Of a DNA stretch of 64,000 nucleotides, positions 47,357 to 56,317 are shown piece by piece. Each line of letters opens with the position of its first letter. Positions within the stretch are counted from its first letter, which is position 1. Made by a program: the position numbers and the translations under genes. The notes below the pieces were generated by a model that was given only the letters and a program-made list of their open reading frames with translations, was not told the DNA's origin and ran no database searches. Source of the stretch: an uncultured Actinomycetes bacterium (GTDB lineage: Bacteria > Actinomycetota > Thermoleophilia > Miltoncostaeales > Miltoncostaeaceae); the NCBI GenBank assembly GCA_903896045.1, contig CAITWD010000010.1, forward strand, positions 1 to 64,000. Direction: 5' to 3'.

Positions 47357-48570
47357 GACGCATTCTCTACATCTCTCAGTATGTCGTGACCCCCGACCAG
47401 CCAGGGGGAGTGCGTCATTGGCGCCATGTGCGCGCACTTGCCGAGGCCGGTCACGATGTCACAGTGATCACTTCAAAGGTGCTCCACACCACTCGCGAAG
47501 CCCCGTCGGAATTTGCCGGACGTACAACAGTGCGACGGGTCGAGGACGGCATCGAGGTGCTACGGGCCTACTCCTCAACGGGGTATGGAAATGATGCACG
47601 CTCGCGCGCAGCAAATCACTTGAGCTTTTCGACTTATGCCCTTCCGGCTGCGCTGCGCGCCAGACGACCCGATGTCATCTTGGCCTCGTCTCCGCCATTG
47701 ACGGTCGGGGTGCTTGGCGCGTTTGTCTCGGGGCTTCGGCGCACTCGATTCATTTTGGAGGTCCGCGACCTCTGGCCAGAATCCGCCCTCGCTACGGGGC
47801 TCCTCACCAATCCACGGGCAATCGCGCTGATGGATCGGATGGCCAACTACTGCTACTCGCGTGCGGACCGCGTGATCGCTCTCACCGAAGGGATCCGGGA
47901 TGGCGTCATCTCGGCGGGAGTCACACCGAATGCCGTCAGCCTGATCACCAACGGAATCGATCCCCCAGATACTCCCATCACCCCCGAGGTCGTTGACCTG
48001 CCGGTCGGACCCGATGCCTTTGTCGCAATGTTTGTGGGCCAGCATGGCACCTACAGCTCGCTCTTTACCGTGCTCGATGCCGCTGCGCTCCTACGCAATG
48101 ACCCATCAATTCATATTGCGCTCGTCGGCGACGGCGATCGTAAACCCGAGCTTGTGGCACAGGCGGCAGCGCGCGGTCTCGAGAATGTGAGCTTTGCGGG
48201 GCCGATTCCCAAACGGGATGTCCCATCCTGGCTCGACCGCGCGGATGCCTGCCTGTTGACCTATCAAGATGCACCGCTGTTCCAGGGGGCAATGCCCAAC
48301 AAACTCTTTGATTACATGGGTGCAGGTCGGCCAATCCTCGCCGCGGTCCCTGATGGCGAAGCGGCGCACGCGATCCGGAGCGCAGGATGCGGCATCGTGA
48401 CCCCCGCCGAGGATGCCGAAGCATTGGCGAACGCAATTCGCCAACTTGCCGCCGACCGACCCGCGGCAACGGCAATGGGTGCCGCCGGTGTTGCGTACGT
48501 CCATCTCCACCACAATCGTCGCGATCTCGCAGAACGGTTTGTCAGTGTCGTTGAATCCGTCCTCGCCTAA
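47353..48570 (+). CDS. Family 4 glycosyltransferase (WbuB-like); start codon unclear (ATA at 47353 or ATG at 47266)
   Basis: GRILYISQYVVTPDQPGGVRHWRHVRALAEAGHDVTVIT...EVRDLWPES...DACLLTYQDAPLFQGAMPNKLFDYMGAGRPIL. Confidence 0.88.
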   Translation: MGRILYISQYVVTPDQPGGVRHWRHVRALAEAGHDVTVITSKVLHTTREAPSEFAGRTTVRRVEDGIEVLRAYSSTGYGNDARSRAANHLSFSTYALPAALRARRPDVILASSPPLTVGVLGAFVSGLRRTRFILEVRDLWPESALATGLLTNPRAIALMDRMANYCYSRADRVIALTEGIRDGVISAGVTPNAVSLITNGIDPPDTPITPEVVDLPVGPDAFVAMFVGQHGTYSSLFTVLDAAALLRNDPSIHIALVGDGDRKPELVAQAAARGLENVSFAGPIPKRDVPSWLDRADACLLTYQDAPLFQGAMPNKLFDYMGAGRPILAAVPDGEAAHAIRSAGCGIVTPAEDAEALANAIRQLAADRPAATAMGAAGVAYVHLHHNRRDLAERFVSVVESVLA

Positions 48571-49198
48571 CCCCGTCGGCGGGCGCACCAAGCGCCTCAT
48601 GGATCTCGTGATCAGCGTCCCGCTGCTCATCATCCTGGCGCCAGTATTTCTGGTCATCGCGATCCTGATTCGACGCGACTCACCCGGAAAGGCATTCTAC
48701 CTTCAGCCACGTGCCGGTCTTGGGGGAGCACCATTTCGGGTCGTCAAATTCCGCACGATGGTCGACGGGGCAGAATTTATTGGGGCCGGGCTCAATAACG
48801 ACATTGGGGATCCGCGAATCACCCCACTCGGCGCACGTCTGCGTCGGCTCTCCATCGATGAACTTCCACAACTCATTAATGTGGCGCGTGGACAGATGAG
48901 CATCATTGGGCCTCGCCCCACACTGCTCGAGCAAATCGAGCGCTACACGCCAGAACAACGTCGACGGCTCCTTGCGCGGCCCGGGATCACTGGGCTCGCC
49001 CAAATCAGTGGTCGGTCGACGCTGCCATGGTCCCAGCGGATCATCATTGATGTGGACTACGTCGAGAATTGGAGTATTTGGCGCGACCTCTCGATCCTCA
49101 TCCGCACGATTCCCGCGCTCCTTCGCGGTGACGAGACCTATCCTCAGGGGGTCAATGAGGTCGATCTGGATGGAGACACACACTCCACCGAGGAGTAG
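48545..49198 (+). CDS. Bacterial sugar transferase (polyprenyl-phosphate sugar-phosphotransferase, WcaJ-type soluble core)
   Basis: KRLMDLVISVPLLIILAPVFLVIAILIRRDSPGKAFYLQPRAGLGG.PFRVVKFRTM...LRRLSIDELPQLINVARGQMSIIGPRP. Confidence 0.92.
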   Translation: MSLNPSSPNPVGGRTKRLMDLVISVPLLIILAPVFLVIAILIRRDSPGKAFYLQPRAGLGGAPFRVVKFRTMVDGAEFIGAGLNNDIGDPRITPLGARLRRLSIDELPQLINVARGQMSIIGPRPTLLEQIERYTPEQRRRLLARPGITGLAQISGRSTLPWSQRIIIDVDYVENWSIWRDLSILIRTIPALLRGDETYPQGVNEVDLDGDTHSTEE

Positions 49199-49319
49199 AT
49201 CGTGCTCCGACAGGGTGCCGACTTCGCAGTCGAAGGCCGATGCCCTATTATCCCGAGACGTTCGTCGTGTGCTGTCGTATCGTCGCGAGCCGATGTCGAT
49301 GTTCACGCAATGGATTCCC

Positions 49320-49391
49320 GGGCAGTTAGCTCAGCGGGAGAGCACTCGCTTCACACGCGAGGGGTCACTGGTTCGATCCCAGTACTGCCCA
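49320..49391 (+). tRNA. tRNA-Val (CAC)
   Basis: GGGCAGTTAGCTCAGCGGGAGAGCACTCGCTTCACACGCGAGGGGTCACTGGTTCGATCCCAGTACTGCCCA; anticodon loop TTCACAC. Confidence 0.97.
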
Positions 49392-49459
49392 TCGAAAGCC
49401 GACCGTCGAGCGTCTTTGCACTCGCAGCGAAGCGAAGGCCTCAGCGTCTCCGGCAGCGC

Positions 49460-49521
49460 CGTTTTGCAGCCAAAACGCCTTATGTAGGCGAGTAGTCGCC
49501 TGTAAGGATCGCAGGCGTTTT
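49460..49521 (+). promoter_or_regulatory. Nested/alternative hairpins downstream of tRNA-Val
   Basis: CGTTTT(49460)/AAAACG(49472) versus AAAACGCC(49472)/GGCGTTTT(49514), with inner AGGCGA-gtag-TCGCCT (49486-49501). Confidence 0.5.
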
Positions 49522-49543
49522 ACAAACCAACTCGATGAGAACA

Positions 49544-49828
49544 ATGCCATATCTAGTAACGCACGTATGGCCCGGCGCAACCAAGGCCCAGTGGGAAGAA
49601 ACGAGCAAGGCAGTCTTGCCTCCCGGCGCTAGTCCAAAAGGTCAGCTCTTCTACGCAGCGGCCGTAGTGGACGCAGGCGTGATCGTCACGGGCCTTTATG
49701 AGTCCAAAGAGGACTGCGACAACTTCGTATCGGATGTGCTGATGGCCAAATTGCCGACGATTGAAGGTGGACTTGAAGGTGAGCCGCAGGAGTTCACGGG
49801 CGAGACGCTCCGAGTCGAGACCTGGTAA
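49544..49828 (+). CDS. Hypothetical protein
   Basis: Intact ORF MPYLVTHVWPGATKAQWEETSKAVLPPGASPKGQLFYAAAVVDAG... with plausible protein composition. Confidence 0.55.
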   Translation: MPYLVTHVWPGATKAQWEETSKAVLPPGASPKGQLFYAAAVVDAGVIVTGLYESKEDCDNFVSDVLMAKLPTIEGGLEGEPQEFTGETLRVETW

Positions 49829-50038
49829 CTGCCGACTGGGCTGGGCCGCTTCGCTGAGTTGAGTCCGACTCTTAGATAAAGGTTCAGCCCGCGGGCTGAT
49901 CTCCGTCCAACAGGCCCGCCTGCGCGAAGGCGCGAGAGTCCTTGATGGTCTGGGGGTCGGCCTTCTGGCATCAACCCGAGGCAAACGGCGGCTGAGGGTC
50001 GCACGCGATCACCACTTGCGCGAACCGTGAGCTACGCG

Positions 50039-50087
50039 TAGCAAATCGATAGCAAACTGCAGCGGGGCTGTAGCAACCCAGTAGCAA
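50039..50087. repeat. Four TAGCAA hexamers with 11/21/11-bp spacing
   Basis: TAGCAA at 50039, 50050, 50071 and 50082. Confidence 0.9.
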
Positions 50088-50433
50088 CCACCCCGAATCG
50101 CCCGTCGACTCAGCGGTTCGAACCAGCCGCGACCACTCGGCGTCTACTGAGAAGCGTCCTCCAAAAGTGGCCAAAACGCCCCCTTCGGCGGGTTTTCGTC
50201 GCTTGGGAGCCATGTGCGACACAGATCGCGCGCATATCAGTATCACGAGACCGGCATGGCCTTGCTGTACAGAGTGGATGGCCCCAAGCACGCGCAGGGG
50301 CATCCGATGTGGGTGCCCTTGCGTCGTCGTCGTTGGGTCGAGGTCATAGGTATGTGCTCCTCATCAATTGAGGGGCCCGCGCTCCTCGCACACGCGTGAC
50401 GATCTCGTCCAGCGGGATCGCTACTGTCCTTCT

Positions 50434-50727
50434 ATGACCAAATCAGCAACGTCTCGCAAGAAAAAATCAGTCGCAGACGCCCCACGACCCGTGGGACGCG
50501 TGCGCATCGTGCTCCTTGGTGCGCTGCTTGGCGCAGGATGGGGGGCGCTCATGTGGGGCGTCATGGCTCTTCTTGGGCAAACCTCGGGGTTGTCGAGTTT
50601 CGTCTACGCCGTTATCACTGTCGCGATGATTGGCATTGGGGTTGCCGCATTCTTCGGTGCAATCGGGATTCACCGCCGCGGTGAACGCGTGAGTCCGCGC
50701 ATTCGTCGTCGCGATCGATCGGCGTAG
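50434..50727 (+). CDS. Small two-TM membrane protein, hypothetical
   Basis: MTKSATSRKKKSVADAPRPVGRVRIVLLGALLGAGWGALMWGVMALLG...FVYAVITVAMIGIGVAAFFGAIGIHRRG. Confidence 0.6.
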   Translation: MTKSATSRKKKSVADAPRPVGRVRIVLLGALLGAGWGALMWGVMALLGQTSGLSSFVYAVITVAMIGIGVAAFFGAIGIHRRGERVSPRIRRRDRSA

Positions 50728-50742
50728 ATCACACGCGTCACC

Positions 50743-50765
50743 GGGCGCAACTGGGATTTGCGCCC
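50743..50765 (+). terminator. Hairpin downstream of small membrane protein gene
   Basis: GGGCGCAA-ctgggat-TTGCGCCC perfect 8-bp stem. Confidence 0.55.
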
Positions 50766-50841
50766 AGCAAAATCGGTACTTTTCCCCACCACACAGCCCA
50801 AAACACTCGCAGACGGGTGAGAGGTCCTCTATCCTCATGGA

Positions 50842-51116
50842 GTGACCGTGCTAGGCGGGGAGCTAGCGGTGCCCTGTACCCGAAATCCGCTTTAGCGGGG
50901 CACAATTCCCACCCCAGGGACTCGTTCGGAAGGGTCGGGCCCGTGCAATGCGACGTTGATGGTGAGGTCCCATTCGGTGGGCGACCGCGAACCAGGTCAG
51001 GTCCGGAAGGAAGCAGCCTTAAGCGGATCCGCCTACGCGCAGTGGGGTCACCTTGCTGGAGTTGGCGGCACGGGTACCGCTTTCGACGCGGGTTTCAACG
51101 GTGGGTGCACGGTCAC
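50842..51116 (+). ncRNA. ffs: Signal recognition particle RNA, large type
   Basis: Conserved CAGGTCAGGTCCGGAAGGAAGCAGCC; GGCGGGGAGCTAGCGGTGCCCTGTACCCGAAATCCGCTTTAGCGGGGC 5' domain; ends GTGACCGTGC (50842) / GCACGGTCAC (51107) pair over 10 bp; directly upstream of dnaX. Confidence 0.93.
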
Positions 51117-51125
51117 CTCAGCATC

Positions 51126-51170
51126 TGCGCACCCTGCTCTGCAGGGTGCGCACGCTGAAGGGGTCTTCAG
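51126..51170 (+). terminator. Tandem hairpins between SRP RNA and dnaX
   Basis: TGCGCACCCTG-ctctg-CAGGGTGCGCA (11 bp) then CTGAAG-gggt-CTTCAG (6 bp). Confidence 0.6.
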
Positions 51171-51181
51171 AAAGGTGTTAA

Positions 51182-52987
51182 TTGAGCGAGCAATCCGGCG
51201 CAAGCCTCTATAACCGCCATCGCCCGACCACGTTCGAGGACATGGTTGGCCAAGAACATGTCGCGCGTGCGCTTGCCAACGCCCTGACATCTGGACGTCC
51301 CGCACGCGGCTACCTGTTTTCAGGACCGCGCGGAACGGGCAAGACCACGACTGCGCGCATCCTTGCCCGCTGCCTGAACTGTTTGGCATATCCGGGGCCG
51401 ACTGCGACCCCGTGCATGCAATGTGAGTCGTGCCTGCGGACCGGTCACGATGATTGGCTCGATGTCGTCGAGGTTGACGCCGCCTCAAGTGCACGGCGCA
51501 TCGATGAAATGCGCGACTGGCTCGAGACTGTGCGCTATGCCCCGGTCGTCGGTCGCTACCGCATCACCATCATGGATGAGGCGCACCAAATTCAGGAGGG
51601 TGCGGCGAGCGCCCTCTTAAAGACGCTCGAAGAACCCCCGCCGCATTTGGTGGTGATCTTGTGCACGACCCATCCCTGGGACATCCTGCCGACGATTCGC
51701 TCTCGTGTGCAGCACTACGTCTTACGCAAGCCCGGCATCCCATCGCTTGTGCGAGTACTCGAACGAGTTGCCCAAAAAGAGGGCATCCAAACCACCGAGA
51801 CTGCTCTCGATGCACTCGCACGTGCGGCCGATGGGTCCTACCGCGATGCACTTGGCTTGCTCGATCAGATCGTTGCCTATTCCGGTGGAACAGTTGAACT
51901 CAACGAGGTGCTCGAGCTGCTCGGCTCGGTTGCCCGCGAGACCCTGTTTGAGCTCGTCGACCTCTTGGCAAGCGGCGATGCCGCCGGTGCGTTCCTGTTG
52001 CTTGAGGACATTCTTGATTCCGGCAGCGATCCTGAGCAACTGATGCGCGGGCTGATTGCCCAACTGCGCTGCGTGTGCCTGTTGCAACAAGGCGCCGGCG
52101 CCCGTGATGAGTGGGCATTCTCTGCCGAAGAGCTCTCCCGTCTGGCGGGGCAGGCAAATCAACTTTCTGCACATCAGGTCGTACGCGGACTCGATCTGCT
52201 CGCCGATGCACAGGTACGTATCCGCCATGGCGGTGCGGATCCACGCCTGCAATTAGAGCTCGTCGCTGCGAAACTCGCGCGCCCGTCACTCGATGGTGAT
52301 GTCGAGGGCATTATTCCCCGGCTCGAGCACCTTGAGCGCGGGGTCACTGCACCCGCGGCTCCCGTTGTCGTCGCTCCCGTCGCGGTCGCACCAGCGCCTG
52401 CTCCGCCTGCTCCCGTTGCGCCGCCTCCAGAGAGCGCGGTGCCGAGCGACGCACCCCCACCGCCTGCGTCGCCGGTCCCTGTCGCGCAGGCCGCACCGCG
52501 CGTCGCGACGCCAGCCGCTCCGGTCGCAGATGATGAACGCCCGCCGCTCAATGACATTGATGTCCCCGACGACGACATCGACGAGGACCCGGTCGCCCCG
52601 GCCATCGCACCCGACCCGGTGCCATCTGCCGTATTTGATCTTGCACATGTCGAGCGAATGTGGCCGCGCGTACTCTCTGAGCTTCACGCCGCGCACCCAC
52701 CGCTCTACACGTTTATCGAAGAGGGGCGTCCGACCGCAGCCAACGGCAACATCCTCGAGCTGACCTTGGCAAGTTCGGTCGGCGCCAGCATGCTCGCAAA
52801 AACCGACCACCGGGTCGCGCTGGAAATGGTGCTTCTCGGAGTCTTCGGCCAACGCATTACAGTGCAGGTCGCCGTCAGCGACCAGCCCGCCGCTGTACCG
52901 GCCGATTCCCCATCGGCACCACTCACGCTCGACACCCTGCGCCAGGAGCTCATCGCGACCTTTGACGCAATTGAAGAGCCGCACTAA
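51182..52987 (+). CDS. dnaX: DNA polymerase III subunit gamma/tau
   Basis: LYNRHRPTTFEDMVGQEHVARALANAL, FSGPRGTGKTTTARILARCLNC, DVVEVDAASSARRIDEMRDW; TTG start; Pro/Ala-rich linker. Confidence 0.96.
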   Translation: MSEQSGASLYNRHRPTTFEDMVGQEHVARALANALTSGRPARGYLFSGPRGTGKTTTARILARCLNCLAYPGPTATPCMQCESCLRTGHDDWLDVVEVDAASSARRIDEMRDWLETVRYAPVVGRYRITIMDEAHQIQEGAASALLKTLEEPPPHLVVILCTTHPWDILPTIRSRVQHYVLRKPGIPSLVRVLERVAQKEGIQTTETALDALARAADGSYRDALGLLDQIVAYSGGTVELNEVLELLGSVARETLFELVDLLASGDAAGAFLLLEDILDSGSDPEQLMRGLIAQLRCVCLLQQGAGARDEWAFSAEELSRLAGQANQLSAHQVVRGLDLLADAQVRIRHGGADPRLQLELVAAKLARPSLDGDVEGIIPRLEHLERGVTAPAAPVVVAPVAVAPAPAPPAPVAPPPESAVPSDAPPPPASPVPVAQAAPRVATPAAPVADDERPPLNDIDVPDDDIDEDPVAPAIAPDPVPSAVFDLAHVERMWPRVLSELHAAHPPLYTFIEEGRPTAANGNILELTLASSVGASMLAKTDHRVALEMVLLGVFGQRITVQVAVSDQPAAVPADSPSAPLTLDTLRQELIATFDAIEEPH

Positions 52988-53027
52988 CCGACCACCCCAA
53001 CGACACACAACGTCAGGAGCCCGCCGC

Positions 53028-53354
53028 GTGTCCTCAGGTATGAACCCGCAGAAAATGCTCAAGCAGATGCAAAAGATGCAAGCCGATATGGAACGCGTGC
53101 AGATCGAACTGCAGAGCGAATATTCGAGCGCAACCGCAGGCGGGGGCGTCGTGACCGCAACGGTGAGCGGCGGGCTTGAAGTTCAATCGATCATCATCGA
53201 CCCCAAGATTGTGGATCCCGAAGATGTCGAATTGCTCTCTGACACGATCGTTGCCGCGGTCAACGAAGCAATGCGCCAGGCACAAGAGCACGCGCAGCGG
53301 CGCATCGGCGAAATCAGTGGAGGGCTTTCCGGCCTGGGAATCCCCGGCCTCTAG
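53028..53354 (+). CDS. YbaB/EbfC nucleoid-associated protein
   Basis: GTG start after AGGAG; MNPQKMLKQMQKMQADMERVQIELQSE...; adjacent to recR. Confidence 0.93.
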   Translation: MSSGMNPQKMLKQMQKMQADMERVQIELQSEYSSATAGGGVVTATVSGGLEVQSIIIDPKIVDPEDVELLSDTIVAAVNEAMRQAQEHAQRRIGEISGGLSGLGIPGL

Positions 53355-53369
53355 CCACTGACCACCCGA

Positions 53370-53963
53370 ATGCTGACCCCCTCACTCGAACGATTGATTG
53401 CCGAGCTCTCCCGGCTTCCGGGGGTCGGTCCGCGCAGCGCGCAACGGCTGGCATTCCATCTGCTCAAAGCCCCCAATGAACGGACGCTCGCCCTTGCCGG
53501 CGCCCTGACCCAGATGTCGGAACGCCTGCGCCCCTGCAGCAGATGTTTTAGTTTCGCCGAAGATGAGTTGTGTCCCATCTGCCAGGACCAACGGCGGGAT
53601 CGGACATTGCTCTGCGTCGTCGAAGAGCCATCGTCGATTCTGCCCATCGAGCGCACGCATGAATACCGCGGCTATTACCACGTGCTCGGGGGGGCACTCT
53701 CCCCGATCGATGGCATTGATCCGGGCGACCTGCGGATCGATGAGTTGGTGCGCAGGGTGGATGCCGAAGGCGTGACCGAGCTCATCGTCGCAACCAACCC
53801 CACCATGACCGGCGAGGCGACCGCGCTCTATTTGAGCGATCTCTTGCGCGGCAAAGTGCAGCTCACCCGTCTTGCCAGCGGTCTTCCGGTGGGGGCAGAT
53901 CTGGAATATGCCGACGAACTGACCCTCGGACGGGCGCTTCTGGGCCGACGGGTGCTTGAGTAG
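53370..53963 (+). CDS. recR: Recombination protein RecR
   Basis: LPGVGPRSAQRLAFHLL, CSRCFSFAEDELCPICQDQRRD zinc finger, YHVLGGALSPIDGI Toprim. Confidence 0.97.
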   Translation: MLTPSLERLIAELSRLPGVGPRSAQRLAFHLLKAPNERTLALAGALTQMSERLRPCSRCFSFAEDELCPICQDQRRDRTLLCVVEEPSSILPIERTHEYRGYYHVLGGALSPIDGIDPGDLRIDELVRRVDAEGVTELIVATNPTMTGEATALYLSDLLRGKVQLTRLASGLPVGADLEYADELTLGRALLGRRVLE

Positions 53964-54090
53964 CGCGGTCACTTTAATTTTTTTTGCATGAGGGCATGTC
54001 TGGGACGCCCCGCATGCAACGAACGCTAGAATCCCACGTCGGCGCCTCGCCGCAATGTCATCAAGGAGACTTCTCATCGGTTTACGGGTC

Positions 54091-55317
54091 ATGAAATTTG
54101 GCGGCAGCTCGGTCGCCGATGCAGACAAAATTCGTAATGTTGCCCAACGGATTGCTGCTGCCCGCGAACTCGGTGACGACGTCGTGGCGGTCGTCTCGGC
54201 CCGTGGCAAGACCACCGACGGCCTCGTCCAGCTCGCCCATGAGATCAGCGATCGACCCGATCCGCGCGAGATGGACATGCTGCTCTCGACAGGTGAGCGC
54301 ATCTCCTGCGCCCTGGTCGCGATGGCCCTCCATGACCTCGGTCACCAAGCGGTGTCATTTACCGGTTCTCAGGCGGGGATCTTTACCGATAGTGCCCATA
54401 CCAAGGCGCGAATCGTCGAAATCCGCGCGGAGCGCCTGCACGACGCCATTACCGAAGGTCACATCGTCCTCGTCGCGGGCTTTCAGGGAATGTCGCTCGA
54501 TGAAAAAAATGTGACGACCCTCGGGCGCGGTGGCAGTGACACCACCGCCGTGGCACTCGCGGCTGCGGTCAACGCAGATGTCTGTGAGATCTATACCGAC
54601 GTCACCGGGGTCTTCACCGCAGACCCGCGGATCGTGCCTGGTGCGGTCAAGCTGACACGCATCAGCCACGAGGAAATGTTGGAGATGGCCGCGATGGGCT
54701 CAAAGGTCCTCGCGCTACGATCAGTTGAATTCGCACGCAACTATGACGTCCCATTGCACGTGCGCTCGTCGTTTGTTCTCGACGAAGGGACCTGGATTAC
54801 CAAGGAGACACCCGAGATGGAACAGGCGATCGTGTCCGGCATCGCGCACAAGAGCGACGAAGCCAAGATCACGATCACGGGGGTCGCCGACCAGCCAGGT
54901 GTCGCGGCAACGATCTTTACCGTGCTCGCAGATGCATTGATTAATGTCGACACCATCATCCAGAACATGGGAATCGACGGGCGCGCAGATCTGTCATTCA
55001 CTCTGCCCTTGGATGAATTGGGTCGCGCCCAGGATGCGCTTGCCACCATCCAGGACCAGCTCAAATTCTCATCTCTGACCGCCGATGATCAGATCGGCAA
55101 GGTCACTCTGGTGGGTGCGGGAATGAAATCAAATCCAGGAATCGCCGCCAAGATGTTCCGGGTGCTTTCTGAGAATGGCATCAACATCTTGATGATCGAC
55201 ACCTCCACCATTCGTATCACCGTGGTCATTCATCGCGATGATGTTGCTCGCGCCGTGCAAGCCCTACACGATGCCTTCGCACTTGAGGTCCAGGCAGCGA
55301 GTCGCGTCAATGTTTAA
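54091..55317 (+). CDS. lysC: Aspartate kinase
   Basis: [56 protein letters not shown], two ACT domains. Confidence 0.95.
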   Translation: MKFGGSSVADADKIRNVAQRIAAARELGDDVVAVVSARGKTTDGLVQLAHEISDRPDPREMDMLLSTGERISCALVAMALHDLGHQAVSFTGSQAGIFTDSAHTKARIVEIRAERLHDAITEGHIVLVAGFQGMSLDEKNVTTLGRGGSDTTAVALAAAVNADVCEIYTDVTGVFTADPRIVPGAVKLTRISHEEMLEMAAMGSKVLALRSVEFARNYDVPLHVRSSFVLDEGTWITKETPEMEQAIVSGIAHKSDEAKITITGVADQPGVAATIFTVLADALINVDTIIQNMGIDGRADLSFTLPLDELGRAQDALATIQDQLKFSSLTADDQIGKVTLVGAGMKSNPGIAAKMFRVLSENGINILMIDTSTIRITVVIHRDDVARAVQALHDAFALEVQAASRVNV

Positions 55318-56317
55318 CGTCGCCATCGTCGGCGCCACCGGCGCCGTGGGCACGATGATGCTGCGCGTACTCGAGGAACGCGGCTTCCCGGTCACCGAAT
55401 TGCGGCCCTTGGCGAGTGCGCGCAGTGCCGGCCGCATCGTGGAATACCTCGGCAAGCCATATGTGGTGCAAGAGCTCACCGAAGATAGCTTCGAGGGTAT
55501 TCAGATTGCACTCTTCTCCGCAGGCGGAGATCGTTCACGCGACTTTGCCCCCGCTGCCGTTGAGGCGGGCGCAGTGGTGATCGACAACTCATCGGCATTC
55601 CGCATGCACGACGATGTCCCGCTTGTCGTGCCTGAGGTCAACGAAGCGGCGATCGCCAATCACCATGGGATCATCGCGAATCCCAACTGTGTCGCGGCAC
55701 CCCTGGTTGTGGCCCTCAAGCCCATCGCCGATGCCGTCGGTCTGGAGCGGGTCATCATCTCGAGTTATCAAGCGGTCTCAGGCACCGGCCAGCAGGGCAT
55801 CAATGAATTGATGCGCCTCACCCAAGGCTATCTCGCAGGCGACGAGCCCGAACCATCGGTCTACCCGCATCCCATCGCGTTCAACGTCCTCCCGCACATC
55901 GACACCTTCGATGACACCGGCTATACCGGTGAGGAGCGGAAGGTGATTGCCGAAACTCGCAAGATGCTCGGGCTGGCAGATCTTGCGGTATCCGCGACCT
56001 GTGTCCGCGTTCCGGTCTTTCATGGGCATTCCATCTCCGTGCAAATTGAGACAACCGACGCCCTCGATGCCGCTGCTGCCCGCAATCTGATGATGGCAGC
56101 CCCGGGACTCATCCTCGCCGATGAGCCGCAGTTGGCGATCTATCCACTTCCCCGACTCGCCACCGGCCGCGATGAAGTGATGGTTGGGCGCATCCGCAAT
56201 GATCTCTCGCATCCGCGCGGGCTTGTGATGTGGATCTCCAGCGATAACTTGCGCAAGGGCGCCGCGACCAACGCGGTCCAGATCGCAGAATCTCTTGTGA
56301 CCCGGGGCTGGCTCTAA
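55310..56317 (+). CDS. asd: Aspartate-semialdehyde dehydrogenase
   Basis: [69 protein letters not shown]. Confidence 0.96.
   Translation: MFNVAIVGATGAVGTMMLRVLEERGFPVTELRPLASARSAGRIVEYLGKPYVVQELTEDSFEGIQIALFSAGGDRSRDFAPAAVEAGAVVIDNSSAFRMHDDVPLVVPEVNEAAIANHHGIIANPNCVAAPLVVALKPIADAVGLERVIISSYQAVSGTGQQGINELMRLTQGYLAGDEPEPSVYPHPIAFNVLPHIDTFDDTGYTGEERKVIAETRKMLGLADLAVSATCVRVPVFHGHSISVQIETTDALDAAAARNLMMAAPGLILADEPQLAIYPLPRLATGRDEVMVGRIRNDLSHPRGLVMWISSDNLRKGAATNAVQIAESLVTRGWL

Noticed and set aside
50817-51158. 113-aa ORF
   Set aside because: Overlaps the SRP RNA, which explains the sequence far better than a protein.
53984-54019. TTGCATG...CATGCAA hairpin after recR as an intrinsic terminator
   Set aside because: The T-run precedes rather than follows the stem on the + strand, so it does not fit a recR terminator.
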